Shown: one piece after another, positions 51,846 to 61,387 of the stretch
Layout: every line of letters begins with the position of its first letter
How positions within the stretch are numbered: position 1 is the stretch's first letter
Source of the DNA: an uncultured Pelagibacteraceae bacterium
Lineage (GTDB): Bacteria > Pseudomonadota > Alphaproteobacteria > Pelagibacterales > Pelagibacteraceae
DNA: 64,000 nt
NCBI GenBank assembly: GCA_902627645.1
Contig: CACOJX010000002.1
Location: forward strand, 32,507 to 96,506
Reading direction: 5' to 3'
Program-made: the position numbers and the translations under genes
Notes under the pieces: generated by a model
Told to the model about the DNA's origin: nothing
Seen by the model: only the letters and a program-made list of their open reading frames with translations
Databases searched by the model: none

Positions 51846-52565
51846 TTATTTTTTGATTATTCGTTTAAAATTTTTAATTACTCTTGACAAACCAAAAAAA
51901 ATTGACTCCCCTATTAAATAATGCCCAATATTAAACTCCTTTATTTCTTTAATATTTTTTAAAAGTTTAGTTGTTTTGTAATCTAATCCATGACCAGCGT
52001 GCACTTCTATACCTAGCTGACTCGCAACTTTTGAACATTTTATTATTTTATTTAGTTCACTAGAGTATTTTTTTCCTGATTTTACCAAATTTGCTAAACG
52101 ACCGGTGTGAATTTCTATACAGTCAGTGTTTAATTCTTTCGAAATTCGCACATCAATTATTGATGGATTAATAAACAAACTAGTTCTAATTCTTTTTTTT
52201 TTAAATTTAGCTAATATTTTTTTAATCTTTAATTTATTTTTTTTTAAATTTAGGCCACCTTCAGTGGTAATTTCTTGTCTGTTTTCCGGAACAATACAAA
52301 TAAAATCAGGTTTTATTTTTAAAGCTGTTTTAACAATTTTAGAATTAGTAGATATTTCCAAATTTACTAAAAGTTTTTTAATTGAACATATTCTTTTAGC
52401 ATCTAAGTCGTTGATATGTCTCCTGTCTTCTCTCAAATGTATGGTGATTGAGTCTGCTCCTACTTTTTTAACAAATTTAGCAGCATTAACTGGATCAGGA
52501 TGAATTTCACCTCGGGCATTTCTTAAAGTCGCTACATGATCAATATTTACACCAAGTCGTTTCAC
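51846..52565 (-). CDS. pdxJ: Pyridoxine 5'-phosphate synthase
   Basis: A 239-residue TIM-barrel enzyme making pyridoxine-5'-phosphate in the DXP-dependent B6 pathway. The Gly-Val-Asn-Ile-Asp-His-Val-Ala-Thr-Leu-Arg-Asn-Ala-Arg-Gly start, His-Leu-Arg-Glu-Asp-Arg-Arg-His-Ile and Gly-His-Gly-Leu-Asp-Tyr are diagnostic. Its start overlaps pyrE by 4 nt. Confidence 0.96.
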   Translation of the reverse strand: MKRLGVNIDHVATLRNARGEIHPDPVNAAKFVKKVGADSITIHLREDRRHINDLDAKRICSIKKLLVNLEISTNSKIVKTALKIKPDFICIVPENRQEITTEGGLNLKKNKLKIKKILAKFKKKRIRTSLFINPSIIDVRISKELNTDCIEIHTGRLANLVKSGKKYSSELNKIIKCSKVASQLGIEVHAGHGLDYKTTKLLKNIKEIKEFNIGHYLIGESIFFGLSRVIKNFKRIIKK

Positions 52566-53149
52566 TTTATATATCTACTTCCAGGTGTTGTAATTGGAAT
52601 TAATTTAAGGTCTTTTGGTAATCTATTTTTTTTATAAGTTGGTACATTAATCTTAAGATGAGAAATAATTTTCTTTTTAATCTTAAGATTTTTTTTGGTT
52701 GATCTATCAATCAATGATGCAAAGCCAATTAATTTTGCATTATTTTTTTTTATTAATTTCACACATTCCATGCTTGATTTTCCGGTTGTAATGACATCTT
52801 CAATAATTAAAACTTTCGAGTCTTTTCTAATTTTAAATCCTCTTCGTAATGCAAATTTACCCTTAACCCTCTCACAAAAAATTGTTTCTTTCTTAAGAAT
52901 TCTCCCAATTTCATAGCCAATTATTATTCCTCCCATTGCCGGAGCTAATATTAAATCAAAATTCTTAAATTTTTTTTTAATTTTACTTGCAAGAGATTTA
53001 CATATTTTTTCTGCTAGATGGGGGTAACTAAGCAATTTAGCACATTGAATATATTTTGAAGAATGAAGACCTGACGATAATACAAAATGTCCCTCTAATA
53101 AAGCATTAGTCTTTTTTAAAATATTTAAGGATTTTTTGGGTGAAAGCAT
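52562..53149 (-). CDS. pyrE: Orotate phosphoribosyltransferase
   Basis: A 195-residue type I phosphoribosyltransferase that joins orotate to PRPP in pyrimidine synthesis. The PRPP loop appears as Leu-Ile-Ile-Glu-Asp-Val-Ile-Thr-Thr-Gly-Lys-Ser, and the Gly-His-Phe-x-Leu-Ser-Ser-Gly-Leu-His-Ser N-terminal motif is present. Its first 44 nt overlap the end of the rsh gene, the longest same-strand overlap in the window; the conserved Leu-Leu-x-Gly-His-Phe region starts soon after, so a later start would be costly. Confidence 0.94.
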   Translation of the reverse strand: MLSPKKSLNILKKTNALLEGHFVLSSGLHSSKYIQCAKLLSYPHLAEKICKSLASKIKKKFKNFDLILAPAMGGIIIGYEIGRILKKETIFCERVKGKFALRRGFKIRKDSKVLIIEDVITTGKSSMECVKLIKKNNAKLIGFASLIDRSTKKNLKIKKKIISHLKINVPTYKKNRLPKDLKLIPITTPGSRYIK

Positions 53150-54851
53150 TTCTTTTATCTTCGTGTCTTATTATCTTAAATTTTATACCTTTTTGTTTCA
53201 GCTCTGCAATAAAATTAGTAAAGTTTTTTAAATCTCTAATTATTAACTGAAACTTGAAATTGATATAATTAGGGTTTTTACCAACCATTTCTAAGTTTGA
53301 TATATTTAATTTGTGTTCTCCTATTAAAGAGCTTACATTTCCCAATTGACCAGGTTTATCAGGCAAAGAAATCCATAAAGTTGTGTTGTATTTTTTTATT
53401 CTTTCTTGCTTTTTTTCACCTCTATCATGCCAATACCTTCTTATAGCTGCTCTTGCTTTTCCAGTTTTAGTTATTGGTATCCAATGCAATGAAGGAGAGT
53501 GTTTTTTTGAGGTAATAATATTTACTCTATCTCCATTTCTTAAAATTGTTTGCAATTCACTTTTATTCCCATTTATTTCACAGCCTACAGCAGTATCACC
53601 AATTTTAGTATGTACCGCATATGCAAAATCAATAGGAGTTGCGTTTTTTGGCAGCTTTATCACTGAACCTTTTGGTGTAAAACAAAAAACATTTTCTTGG
53701 AACATTTGAAGTTTTGTATATTCGTAAGAGTGTTCTGGATTTTCATTTTTTTCAATAATCTCAACTAAGTCTTTTAACCAATCGTATTCTTTCCAAGTTA
53801 AAGAATTAAATTTTTCAGAAGATTTATATTGCCAATGGGATGCTATTCCTCTTTCAGCAAATTCGTGCATCTTCCTTGTTCTAATTTGAATTTCAATGGG
53901 TTTTTTGTTCGGACCAATGACGGATGTATGAATTGATTTATATCCATTAATTTTAGCCGAGGAAATGTAGTCTTTAAATTTACCAGGAATACAATTGTAT
54001 TCTTTATGTAAAACTCCTAGAGTTTTATAACAATCATCTATGTTCTCAAGAATTATTCTAAATCCAATAATGTCGGTTACTTGTTCAAGTGAAACTCTTT
54101 TTTTTTGTACTTTTCTCCATATAGAAAAAGGAGTTTTTTCTCTTCCATAAATACTTGCGTTTATATTATTTAGATTAAGTAATTTATCTAATTCACTTGA
54201 TAATGTTTTAAAAATATCTTTTTTATCTAATTTAATTTCATCGAGTCTTTTTTGAATTAATGATCTAGCATCATTATTAAGGATTTCAAAAGATAGATCT
54301 TCTAGTTCATCTCTAATTCTATGCATACCCATCCTGTCAGCAAGAGGTGCATAAATTTCCATAGTTTCTTGTGCTATTCTTTTTCTTTTATCCTCTTTAC
54401 TTATTGCTTTGATCGTTCTCATGTTGTGAAGTCGGTCAGCAATTTTTACTAATAAAACCCTTATATCTTTTGAGGTTGCTAAAATTAATTTTCTGAAATT
54501 TTCAGCCTTTGAGCTTGACGATGCTGTATTCTCAAGAACAGAAATTTTTGTGACACCATCAACTAAATCAGCGACCTCATCACCAAATTCACCTTTTATT
54601 GTTTCATAAGTAGCAAAAGTGTCTTCTATAGTATCGTGAAGTAAACCTGTGGTAATTGTTGCACTATCTAATTTTAAATCAGTTAAAATATTTGCTACTT
54701 CTATTGGGTGCACAGAATAAGGATCTCCTGATGCTCTTTTTTGATTGCTATGAGCTTTAACCGCAAAATTATAAGCTTTGTTTAATTTTTCAGGGTTTAA
54801 AAATTTATTATAAATTTTTACTTTATTTATTAAGTCTTCAGAATTTAACAT
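53106..54851 (-). CDS. Bifunctional (p)ppGpp synthetase/hydrolase (RelA/SpoT homologue)
   Basis: A 581-residue long RSH enzyme controlling the alarmone ppGpp. The hydrolase HD domain is intact (Leu-Leu-His72-Asp-Thr-Ile-Glu-Asp77). The synthetase domain has Gly-Arg-x-Lys-x-Pro-x-Ser-Ile-Trp and Asp-Ile-Ile-Gly-Phe-Arg-Ile. A TGS domain (Phe-Thr-Pro-Lys-Gly-Ser-Val-Ile-Lys-Leu-Pro) and a C-terminal ACT domain (about 500-570) follow, but the region between TGS and ACT is much shorter than in the usual 720-750-residue proteins. A single bifunctional RSH is the alphaproteobacterial norm. Confidence 0.94.
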   Translation of the reverse strand: MLNSEDLINKVKIYNKFLNPEKLNKAYNFAVKAHSNQKRASGDPYSVHPIEVANILTDLKLDSATITTGLLHDTIEDTFATYETIKGEFGDEVADLVDGVTKISVLENTASSSSKAENFRKLILATSKDIRVLLVKIADRLHNMRTIKAISKEDKRKRIAQETMEIYAPLADRMGMHRIRDELEDLSFEILNNDARSLIQKRLDEIKLDKKDIFKTLSSELDKLLNLNNINASIYGREKTPFSIWRKVQKKRVSLEQVTDIIGFRIILENIDDCYKTLGVLHKEYNCIPGKFKDYISSAKINGYKSIHTSVIGPNKKPIEIQIRTRKMHEFAERGIASHWQYKSSEKFNSLTWKEYDWLKDLVEIIEKNENPEHSYEYTKLQMFQENVFCFTPKGSVIKLPKNATPIDFAYAVHTKIGDTAVGCEINGNKSELQTILRNGDRVNIITSKKHSPSLHWIPITKTGKARAAIRRYWHDRGEKKQERIKKYNTTLWISLPDKPGQLGNVSSLIGEHKLNISNLEMVGKNPNYINFKFQLIIRDLKNFTNFIAELKQKGIKFKIIRHEDKRNAFTQKILKYFKKD

Positions 54852-54870
54852 TCTTTATTATAACACTAAA

Positions 54871-55347
54871 TCAAATTTGTTTAATAGACCTTATGTCCTC
54901 ATTTGATAATGACAATATCAGCTTTTTTATATGTTTTTTTAAGACGGGATGATGCCAATTTTTATCTAACTCAAACAAGGGCAAAAGAACAAAATTTCTC
55001 TTATGCAATCTTGGATGAGGTATAATAAGCCCATTTTTGATAAGTTTTTTATTATAATCAATAATATCTATATCACACACTCTAGGGGAGTTTTTTGGTG
55101 CCTTTTTTCTACCAAGAGATTTTTCAATTTCTTTACATTTTCGAATTAAATTTAACGGAGTTAAATGAGTTTTTATTTTTAAGACTATATTTAGAAACTT
55201 TGGATTTTTAATATCTGGCCATGATAAACTTTCATAGTAATTAGATGATTGAACGATATTTATTTCATTTTGAATCATTCTATATTTAGCTTTTTCAATA
55301 TTTTTTTTTCTATTTCCTAAATTAGAGCCTACAGCTAAATAAATCAT
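54871..55347 (-). CDS. folK: 2-amino-4-hydroxy-6-hydroxymethyldihydropteridine pyrophosphokinase
   Basis: A 158-residue HPPK enzyme that pyrophosphorylates the pterin in folate synthesis. Ala-Val-Gly-Ser-Asn-Leu-Gly-Asn-Arg at the start, Glu-Lys-Ser-Leu-Gly-Arg, Pro-Arg-Val-Cys-Asp-Ile-Asp-Ile-Ile and Ile-Pro-His-Pro-Arg-Leu-His-Lys-Arg-Asn-Phe-Val-Leu-x-Pro-Leu are family hallmarks. It lies between smpB and rsh. Confidence 0.95.
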   Translation of the reverse strand: MIYLAVGSNLGNRKKNIEKAKYRMIQNEINIVQSSNYYESLSWPDIKNPKFLNIVLKIKTHLTPLNLIRKCKEIEKSLGRKKAPKNSPRVCDIDIIDYNKKLIKNGLIIPHPRLHKRNFVLLPLFELDKNWHHPVLKKHIKKLILSLSNEDIRSIKQI

Positions 55348-55818
55348 TCAACTCGACTTCCTTATATATCTAGCTCTATCACGATTCCAATCTCTAGTTT
55401 TTTTTACAGCTCTTTTATCAAATTGTTTTTTTCCTTTAGCAACAGCAAGCTCAATTTTTGCTTTTCCTTTTTTGAAATACATTTTTGTAGGAACGATTGT
55501 AAATCCTTCTCTTTGCATTTTACCTATAAGTTTATTTATTTCACGTTTGTTTAATAACAACTTTCGTTCATCTGTTGGATTATGATTGGAATAACTAGCA
55601 TGCTTATATGAAGCTATATGTGAGTTAATTAAAACCAATTCACCATTTTTTTCGACAGCATAAGATTCTGCAATGTTTACTTTTCCATTCCTTATAGATT
55701 TTATTTCTGAACCCTTAAGAACAATGCCTGCTTCTAATATATCTTCAAAAAAATAATTGAAACTAGCTTTTCGATTTAAACATATTATTTTTAAACCAGA
55801 ATTGGTTTTTTTATTCAT
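55348..55818 (-). CDS. smpB: SsrA-binding protein SmpB
   Basis: A 156-residue partner of tmRNA in ribosome rescue. The beta-barrel core has Glu-Ala-Gly-Ile-Val-Leu-x-Gly-x-Glu-Ile-Lys-Ser, Asn-Ser-His-Ile-Ala-x-Tyr and Asp-x-Arg-Lys-Leu-Leu-Leu, and the basic C-terminal tail Asp-Lys-Arg-x-x-Lys-x-x-Arg-Asp-Trp. The tmRNA gene itself is not in this window. It overlaps dapA by one base. Confidence 0.96.
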   Translation of the reverse strand: MNKKTNSGLKIICLNRKASFNYFFEDILEAGIVLKGSEIKSIRNGKVNIAESYAVEKNGELVLINSHIASYKHASYSNHNPTDERKLLLNKREINKLIGKMQREGFTIVPTKMYFKKGKAKIELAVAKGKKQFDKRAVKKTRDWNRDRARYIRKSS

Positions 55819-56699
55819 TAGATCAAATTTGCAGACTGAAGTGCTTTTTTTACTATTTCTTTAGTTGTCTCTGTAACTTTTACTAAAGGAAGTCTTACTT
55901 CATCATCACAAAGGCTTAATAATTTTGCTGCATATTTTACTGGACTAGGATTACTTTCAACAAACATAGAATGATGAATTGGTTGTAAAATTTTATTAAG
56001 TTTTTCAGCTTCATCAATAGATTTTTGATCTTTCAAAATAGAAAATTTTTGAAATTCTGAACAAAGTTTTGGTGCTATATTTGCAGTTACGCTTATAGCC
56101 CCAACGCCTCCTCTTTTGTTAAATTCTAGTGCATTGTCATCATTTCCAGTCAATTGAATAAATTCTTTTCCCATTTTTTTTAAAGTTTGATCTACTCTAT
56201 TTAAATCTCCAGTAGCATCTTTCACACCAACTATGTTTTTTAATTCATACAATCTTGCCATAGTATCTACTGTCATATCTATTACTGACCGTCCTGGAAT
56301 ATTATAAATTATGATTGGGATACCACATTTATCGTTGATTGCTTTATAATGCTGATAAAGCCCTTCTTGAGTTGGTTTGTTATAATAAGGAGTTACAATT
56401 AGCGCCCCATTAGCACCTATTTTTTCTGCATGTTTAGTTAAAGAAATAGCTTCTTCAGTTGAATTTGAACCAGTGCCAGCGAATACTGGTAATTTTCCAT
56501 TACTTTCTTTTACACATAAGTCAATCACCCTTTCGTGCTCCTCGTGACTTAAAGTTGGCGATTCACCTGTAGTTCCTGCTGGAACTAAACCATTAGTACC
56601 ATTTTTAATGTGAAAATGAATTAACTTGATATAAGTATCATCATCAAGTTTATTATTTTTAAATGGAGTGACTAAAGCAACATTTGAACCTTTAAACAT
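55818..56699 (-). CDS. dapA: 4-hydroxy-tetrahydrodipicolinate synthase
   Basis: A 293-residue TIM-barrel aldolase that starts the lysine/diaminopimelate branch from aspartate semialdehyde and pyruvate. The Schiff-base Lys160 (Gly-Val-Lys-Asp-Ala), Tyr132 (Ile-Tyr-Asn-Ile-Pro-Gly-Arg) and Thr43/Thr44 (Gly-Thr-Thr-Gly-Glu) are in place. Length matches E. coli DapA. It supplies meso-diaminopimelate for the peptidoglycan handled by the MltB, Slt and carboxypeptidase genes here. Confidence 0.96.
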   Translation of the reverse strand: MFKGSNVALVTPFKNNKLDDDTYIKLIHFHIKNGTNGLVPAGTTGESPTLSHEEHERVIDLCVKESNGKLPVFAGTGSNSTEEAISLTKHAEKIGANGALIVTPYYNKPTQEGLYQHYKAINDKCGIPIIIYNIPGRSVIDMTVDTMARLYELKNIVGVKDATGDLNRVDQTLKKMGKEFIQLTGNDDNALEFNKRGGVGAISVTANIAPKLCSEFQKFSILKDQKSIDEAEKLNKILQPIHHSMFVESNPSPVKYAAKLLSLCDDEVRLPLVKVTETTKEIVKKALQSANLI

Positions 56700-56741
56700 A
56701 AATACTTATAACATAGATTGTAGATTCATATACTAAAGATT

Positions 56742-58961
56742 ATGGCAAAAAAAATCTTATTTTTTATAGTTTTACTTCCTTTTGTAGGTGTCTTTAATAT
56801 TGCGTTATCAGAAATTATTCCATTAAAAAAACCCTCACAATCAAAGGAAGAAACACAAAAAAAATTGTTGGTAGATGTTCTTAAACCATTGCCTAAACCA
56901 ATAGAAAAAACTGAAACTAAAAAAATTGAAGAAAAAAAGGAAGAGAAAATTGTTGTTAAAAAAGAGAAAAAAACTGGTTTAATTCTGCCAAAAAAGAAAC
57001 CACTAATTGCTGGTTCAAAGAAAACACCTGACGTAAAAATATCAAAATACTACAACAAAAAAGATTTTAGTTTAGCTAATAAAGCTATTTCAGAAATGAA
57101 AAAAGGTAGCTGGACAAGTGCTCTGAAAACGGCAAAGAAAGCAAGAGATAAATCAATATATAATTTCGTTCAATGGAGGCATTTACTCACTAAAGGAAAT
57201 CAAGCATCATATTATGATTATAAATCTTTCATTGATAAAAATGAAGATTACCCGCGAATAGGTAGAGTAAAATATTTAGCTGAACATAAGCTTTCAACTG
57301 ATCAAATTTCGCCAAAAAAAATTATAAATTGGCATGGTTCATCTGATCCATTAAGTGGATTTGGTAAAATGATTTTGGGAGAAAGTTATATTTTAACTGG
57401 AAACAAACAAAAAGGTATTCAGTTTATAAAAGAAGGTTGGATCACAGCTGAACTATCAAAATCTCAATTAAGATTTTACAGAAAAAAATTTAAACCATAT
57501 CTAGATGCAAATGATTATATAAAACGTGCTGATTATCTTGCTTGGAACAACAAATATTGGGATCTTAAAAGAATGTTAAGATATTTACCTAAAGAATACG
57601 AGCTTTTATATAATGCTAGACAATTATTAATGAGTAAATCATATGGTGTTGATAACGCCATATCTAAAGTTCCTGCTAAATTTAAAAATGATGCTGGATT
57701 AAATTATGATAGATTAAAATGGAGAAGGAAAAGAGGACGAGTTGATAGCTCTGTTGAAATTTTATTAAAAATAAAAAATACAAAAGATTATTTAGTTAGA
57801 CCTGATAAATGGTGGATTGAAAGAGAGATTATTTCAAGATCATTAATATATAAGAAAAAATATGAATTAGCCTACAAAATTAGTAGCAACCATGCAATGA
57901 CCGAGGGACCAGAGTTTGCTGCTGCCGAATGGATGAGTGGATGGATAGCATTAAGCTTTTTAAATGATCCTTTATTAGCAAAAGAACATTTTGAAAATTT
58001 TTATAATAACGTTGGCTACCCAATTAGTGTAGCTAGAGGTGCTTATTGGCTAGGAAGAACTTATAAAAAATTAGGGTATGAGGAATTGTCTACTAAATGG
58101 TTTAAAGAAGCATCAAACTACCTTACAACATACTATGGTCAATTAGCCTTTATGGAAATAGATCCTAATGCGAGTTTTGAACTCGTTAAAGACATGGATG
58201 TTAAAAAAGAATATCGTGATTACTTTTTTAAAAAAGAAATTGTGAAAACTATTTATTTACTAGATGAACTTGATGAGGATAAGTATGCAAAATATATGCT
58301 TAGACATTTAGCTAATGATAATGTAGAGAGTGGTAGTGAGATTTTAGCAGCAGAACTTGCAACAAGTATTGATCGATTTGATTTTGCAATTCAGATTTCA
58401 AAGATAGCCTCTTATGAAAAAAGATTTCATAACAAATACAACTATCCAATTATTAGCACACCAAAATATATTGACGGAAGAAAAATTCCTGAAACTGCTT
58501 TTATTTTATCAATCATAAGACAAGAAAGTGAGTTTGATTTAAGTGCAAATAGTAGTGCTGGTGCTAAAGGGTTGATGCAATTGATGCCTTACACTGCTAA
58601 GGTAGTTGCAAAACAAGCGAAACTACCATACTCTAGATCACGGCTTACTACAGATCCTGAATATAATATAAATTTAGGTTCGCACTACATTGCAGGACTG
58701 ATTTTAGAATATGAAGGTGCCTACCCATTTGCAGTTGCGGCATATAACGCTGGACCAAAAAGAGTTAGGTACTGGAAAAGAATAAATAAAAATCCTCAAA
58801 AAAATCAAATTAATTATGTTGATTGGATTGAACTTATAAAGTTTAAAGAAACAAGAAACTACGTCCAAAGAGTTTTAGAAAACTACAATGTTTACAGATA
58901 TATACTTGAAAAAAAACCTATACCTATGAAAAATTTTTTTAAAAATAATCCTTTATACTAA
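56742..58961 (+). CDS. slt: Soluble lytic murein transglycosylase (Slt70 type)
   Basis: A 739-residue periplasmic transglycosylase. A signal peptide (1-23) is followed by a Lys/Pro/Glu-rich linker (about 28-95), then a long alpha-superhelical U/L region, and the C-terminal SLT domain. The catalytic Glu is Glu595 in Arg-Gln-Glu-Ser-Glu-Phe, with Ser-Ala-Gly-Ala-Lys-Gly-Leu-Met-Gln-Leu-Met-Pro, and Ala-Tyr-Asn-Ala-Gly-Pro further on. The Lys-rich linker is unusual compared with enterobacterial Slt and probably spans the periplasm. It diverges from dapA over 42 nt. Confidence 0.94.
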   Translation: MAKKILFFIVLLPFVGVFNIALSEIIPLKKPSQSKEETQKKLLVDVLKPLPKPIEKTETKKIEEKKEEKIVVKKEKKTGLILPKKKPLIAGSKKTPDVKISKYYNKKDFSLANKAISEMKKGSWTSALKTAKKARDKSIYNFVQWRHLLTKGNQASYYDYKSFIDKNEDYPRIGRVKYLAEHKLSTDQISPKKIINWHGSSDPLSGFGKMILGESYILTGNKQKGIQFIKEGWITAELSKSQLRFYRKKFKPYLDANDYIKRADYLAWNNKYWDLKRMLRYLPKEYELLYNARQLLMSKSYGVDNAISKVPAKFKNDAGLNYDRLKWRRKRGRVDSSVEILLKIKNTKDYLVRPDKWWIEREIISRSLIYKKKYELAYKISSNHAMTEGPEFAAAEWMSGWIALSFLNDPLLAKEHFENFYNNVGYPISVARGAYWLGRTYKKLGYEELSTKWFKEASNYLTTYYGQLAFMEIDPNASFELVKDMDVKKEYRDYFFKKEIVKTIYLLDELDEDKYAKYMLRHLANDNVESGSEILAAELATSIDRFDFAIQISKIASYEKRFHNKYNYPIISTPKYIDGRKIPETAFILSIIRQESEFDLSANSSAGAKGLMQLMPYTAKVVAKQAKLPYSRSRLTTDPEYNINLGSHYIAGLILEYEGAYPFAVAAYNAGPKRVRYWKRINKNPQKNQINYVDWIELIKFKETRNYVQRVLENYNVYRYILEKKPIPMKNFFKNNPLY

Positions 58962-58971
58962 ATATTGATTA

Positions 58972-59063
58972 TGGCGGAAGAGGAGGGATTCGAACCCTCG
59001 GTACAAGTTTCCTCGCACGGTCATTTAGCAAACGACTGGTTTCAGCCTCTCACCCACTCTTCC
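58972..59063 (-). tRNA. tRNA-Ser(GCU)
   Basis: On the minus strand: acceptor stem GGAAGAG/CTCTTCC, anticodon stem GTCGT/ATGAC around loop TTGCTAA (anticodon GCT), a long class II variable arm, T-loop TTCGAAT, discriminator G and an encoded CCA (58972-58974). It complements the UGA serine tRNA at 11154. Confidence 0.96.
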
Positions 59064-59071
59064 AACGCTTA

Positions 59072-59077
59072 ATTATA
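59072..59077 (-). promoter_or_regulatory. Putative -10 element of tRNA-Ser(GCU)
   Basis: A perfect TATAAT on the minus strand lies 8 nt before the tRNA 5' end at 59063. The -35 position has only a weak match. Location supports it; AT-richness weakens it. Confidence 0.3.
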
Positions 59078-59163
59078 TTCAATATATGTGTTATGATTTA
59101 ATATAAATCAACTTAATTTTGAATATTAATTTTAGTATAATAAGCCAATTAATTATAAAAAAT

Positions 59164-59814
59164 ATGTTTGTTTTTGATGATAAAGATAATTACAGAGTAA
59201 ACTTAAGAAGATCTGTTCAGATGGCATTAATTGCCAAAATTAAAAGATTTTTTTCACCTAAAATCATTAAACCTAAAAATAAGTATATTCATGTTGGATG
59301 TGGTTTTCATAAATTTGATAATTTTGATAATCTCGACTTCTATAACTCTAGTTTTTCTTTTTGGAAAAAGAGGAATTATATATCTCATGACTTTAGATAT
59401 AAACTTCCATTTGAGGACAACGTTTATGAGGGAGCTTTTAGTGAACATACTTTAGAACATTTGTATTTTAATGACGCCAAATTTTTAATGTCAGAAATAT
59501 GTAGGGTTTTAAAAAAATCATCAATTTTTAGATGCACTGTTCCTGGTCTAGATTTGTTTATTGAAAACTATAATGAAAAAAAAAAGGATGAGTACTTTTC
59601 AAGTTTTGATAATGGTTGTGATGCGATGAGAGATTTAACTAATAATTATGGACATCTTAATGTTTGGGATAAAGAGACATTAAGGAGAGAATTATTAAGC
59701 GCTGGTTTTTCATCAGCTAAAGTGTGTCAATTTGGTGAGGGTGAAAATATAGATTTAGTTAAAGATTTGAAAGATAGAGCTTTTCAAACTATTTATCTTG
59801 AAGCAAAAAAATAA
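59164..59814 (+). CDS. Class I SAM-dependent methyltransferase
   Basis: A protein of about 216 residues with the Rossmann-like methyltransferase type 11 core: Tyr-Ile-His-Val-Gly-Cys-Gly (SAM-binding motif I), an acidic Asp-Phe strand end, Glu-His-Thr-Leu-Glu-His-Leu (motif IV region) and Glu-Ile-x-Arg-Val-Leu-Lys. It resembles small predicted methyltransferases of surface-polysaccharide clusters. The open frame extends to a TTG at 59119; I prefer the ATG at 59164, but 59221 (Met-Ala-Leu-Ile-Ala-Lys) is also possible. It is followed by soxB after 41 nt with no obvious link. Substrate unknown. Confidence 0.75.
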   Translation: MFVFDDKDNYRVNLRRSVQMALIAKIKRFFSPKIIKPKNKYIHVGCGFHKFDNFDNLDFYNSSFSFWKKRNYISHDFRYKLPFEDNVYEGAFSEHTLEHLYFNDAKFLMSEICRVLKKSSIFRCTVPGLDLFIENYNEKKKDEYFSSFDNGCDAMRDLTNNYGHLNVWDKETLRRELLSAGFSSAKVCQFGEGENIDLVKDLKDRAFQTIYLEAKK

Positions 59815-59855
59815 AATAATATAAATATTAACAAATTTTTAAATTTTAAAAACTT

Positions 59856-61109
59856 ATGAAGAATAAATACTCAATTTTATCTCTTTTCAAAAACGCTCTT
59901 TCCTATCACGAAAATTGGCAGAGAGCTTGGAGAGATCCAGAACCAAAAAAAGAGTACGATGCTGTAATTATTGGTGGTGGAGGCCATGGATTAGCAACTG
60001 CTTATTATCTTGCAAAAAAACATGATATGAAAAATATTGCTGTTGTAGAAAAAGGATGGATCGGTGGTGGTAACACAGGAAGGAATACTACTATTATCAG
60101 ATCAAATTATTTGTGGGATGCAAGTGCTGGACTATATGATCATGCTCTTAAGATATGGGAAGGATTATCCCAAGAATTAAATTACAACGTTATGTTTAGT
60201 CAAAGAGGAGTTATGAATCTCGCTCATAACCTTCAAGATGTTAGAGACTTAAAAAGAAGAACTCATGCAAATAGACTTAACGGCATTGATGCAGTTTATT
60301 TAAATACTGAACAAGTCAAAAAATTTTGTCCGATAATAAATACTTCTCCAAATATAAGATACCCTGTTTTAGGAGGGACTTTACAAAAACGAGCTGGAAC
60401 AGCACGACACGATGCTGTTGCATGGGGATATGCTAGAGGCGCTGATGAAATGGGCGTAGATATTATTCAAAATTGCGAGGTTAAAGGAATTAAAAGAAAT
60501 GGTGATGGAGTTGAAGGCATAGAAACAACTAAAGGATTTATTAAAACAAATAAAATTGGAGTTGTAGCAGCTGGTCACTCCAGTGTTGTTGCAAACATGG
60601 CTGGTTTAAAATTACCTCTTGAAAGTAAACCTTTACAAGCACTAGTTTCAGAACCAGTGAAACCAATAATTGATACTGTTGTCATGTCTAATGCAGTACA
60701 TGCTTATGTAAGTCAATCAGATAAAGGTGAATTAGTTATTGGTGCAGGGACAGATGACTATGTTTCGTATTCGCAAAAAGGTAGTCATGAAATTGTTGAG
60801 GGAACTTTAAATGCAATTCTTGAACTATATCCAATATTCAGTCGAATGAGAATGTTAAGACAATGGGGAGGAATAGTTGATATTTGCCCCGATGCGAGCC
60901 CAATAATTAGTAAAACATCGATAAAAGGTTTATATTTTAATTGTGGTTGGGGAACTGGAGGTTTTAAGGCAACCCCAGGTTCAGGTGATTTATTTGCTCA
61001 CACAATAGCAAACGATGAGCCTCACAAACTTAATGCTGCATTTAATTTAAATAGATTTGTAAGTGGTGACCTTGTAGATGAACATGGTGCAGCAGCAGTA
61101 GCACACTAA
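59856..61109 (+). CDS. soxB: Sarcosine oxidase subunit beta
   Basis: A 417-residue flavoprotein subunit of heterotetrameric sarcosine oxidase, which demethylates sarcosine to glycine. The FAD-binding Gly-Gly-Gly-Gly-His-Gly-Leu-Ala motif is at about 40-47. His185 in Ala-Arg-His-Asp-Ala-Val-Ala is a good candidate for the covalent FMN attachment known in this family. The C-terminal [13 protein letters not shown] segment is typical. It shares its last base with the soxD start. SAR11 bacteria use such enzymes to burn methylated amines derived from glycine betaine. Confidence 0.95.
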   Translation: MKNKYSILSLFKNALSYHENWQRAWRDPEPKKEYDAVIIGGGGHGLATAYYLAKKHDMKNIAVVEKGWIGGGNTGRNTTIIRSNYLWDASAGLYDHALKIWEGLSQELNYNVMFSQRGVMNLAHNLQDVRDLKRRTHANRLNGIDAVYLNTEQVKKFCPIINTSPNIRYPVLGGTLQKRAGTARHDAVAWGYARGADEMGVDIIQNCEVKGIKRNGDGVEGIETTKGFIKTNKIGVVAAGHSSVVANMAGLKLPLESKPLQALVSEPVKPIIDTVVMSNAVHAYVSQSDKGELVIGAGTDDYVSYSQKGSHEIVEGTLNAILELYPIFSRMRMLRQWGGIVDICPDASPIISKTSIKGLYFNCGWGTGGFKATPGSGDLFAHTIANDEPHKLNAAFNLNRFVSGDLVDEHGAAAVAH

Positions 61110-61384
61110 TGTTTTTAATAAATTGTCCTTTTTGTGGTGAGAGAGAGCAAAGTGAATTTAAAGCTGGTGGTGAAGCTCACATAGTCAGACCAAAACAACC
61201 AACAGAATTAAGTGATGATGAGTGGGCAGAATATTTATTTATGAGAAAAAACATTAAAGGTATTCAATTCGAAAGATGGAACCACATTCATGGATGCAGA
61301 AAATGGTTTAACATGGTTCGTGATACTTCAAATGATGAAATAAAAGCAGTTTACAAGATGGGTGAAAAACCACCTGTTGAATAA
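61109..61384 (+). CDS. soxD: Sarcosine oxidase subunit delta
   Basis: A 91-residue zinc-binding subunit. It carries Cys-Pro-x-Cys-Gly at the start (Cys6, Cys9), and a later His and Cys in His-Gly-Cys-Arg-Lys-Trp, the expected ligands. Other family marks are Gly-Gly-Glu-Ala-His and Trp-Phe-Asn. The order soxB-soxD-soxA is the standard one. The soxA ATG follows after 3 nt. Confidence 0.95.
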   Translation: MFLINCPFCGEREQSEFKAGGEAHIVRPKQPTELSDDEWAEYLFMRKNIKGIQFERWNHIHGCRKWFNMVRDTSNDEIKAVYKMGEKPPVE

Positions 61385-61387
61385 TAT

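Noticed and set aside
59815..59855. Glycine riboswitch ahead of soxB
   Set aside because: SAR11 has glycine riboswitches at other loci, but the 41-nt AT-rich spacer is too short and lacks any such fold.
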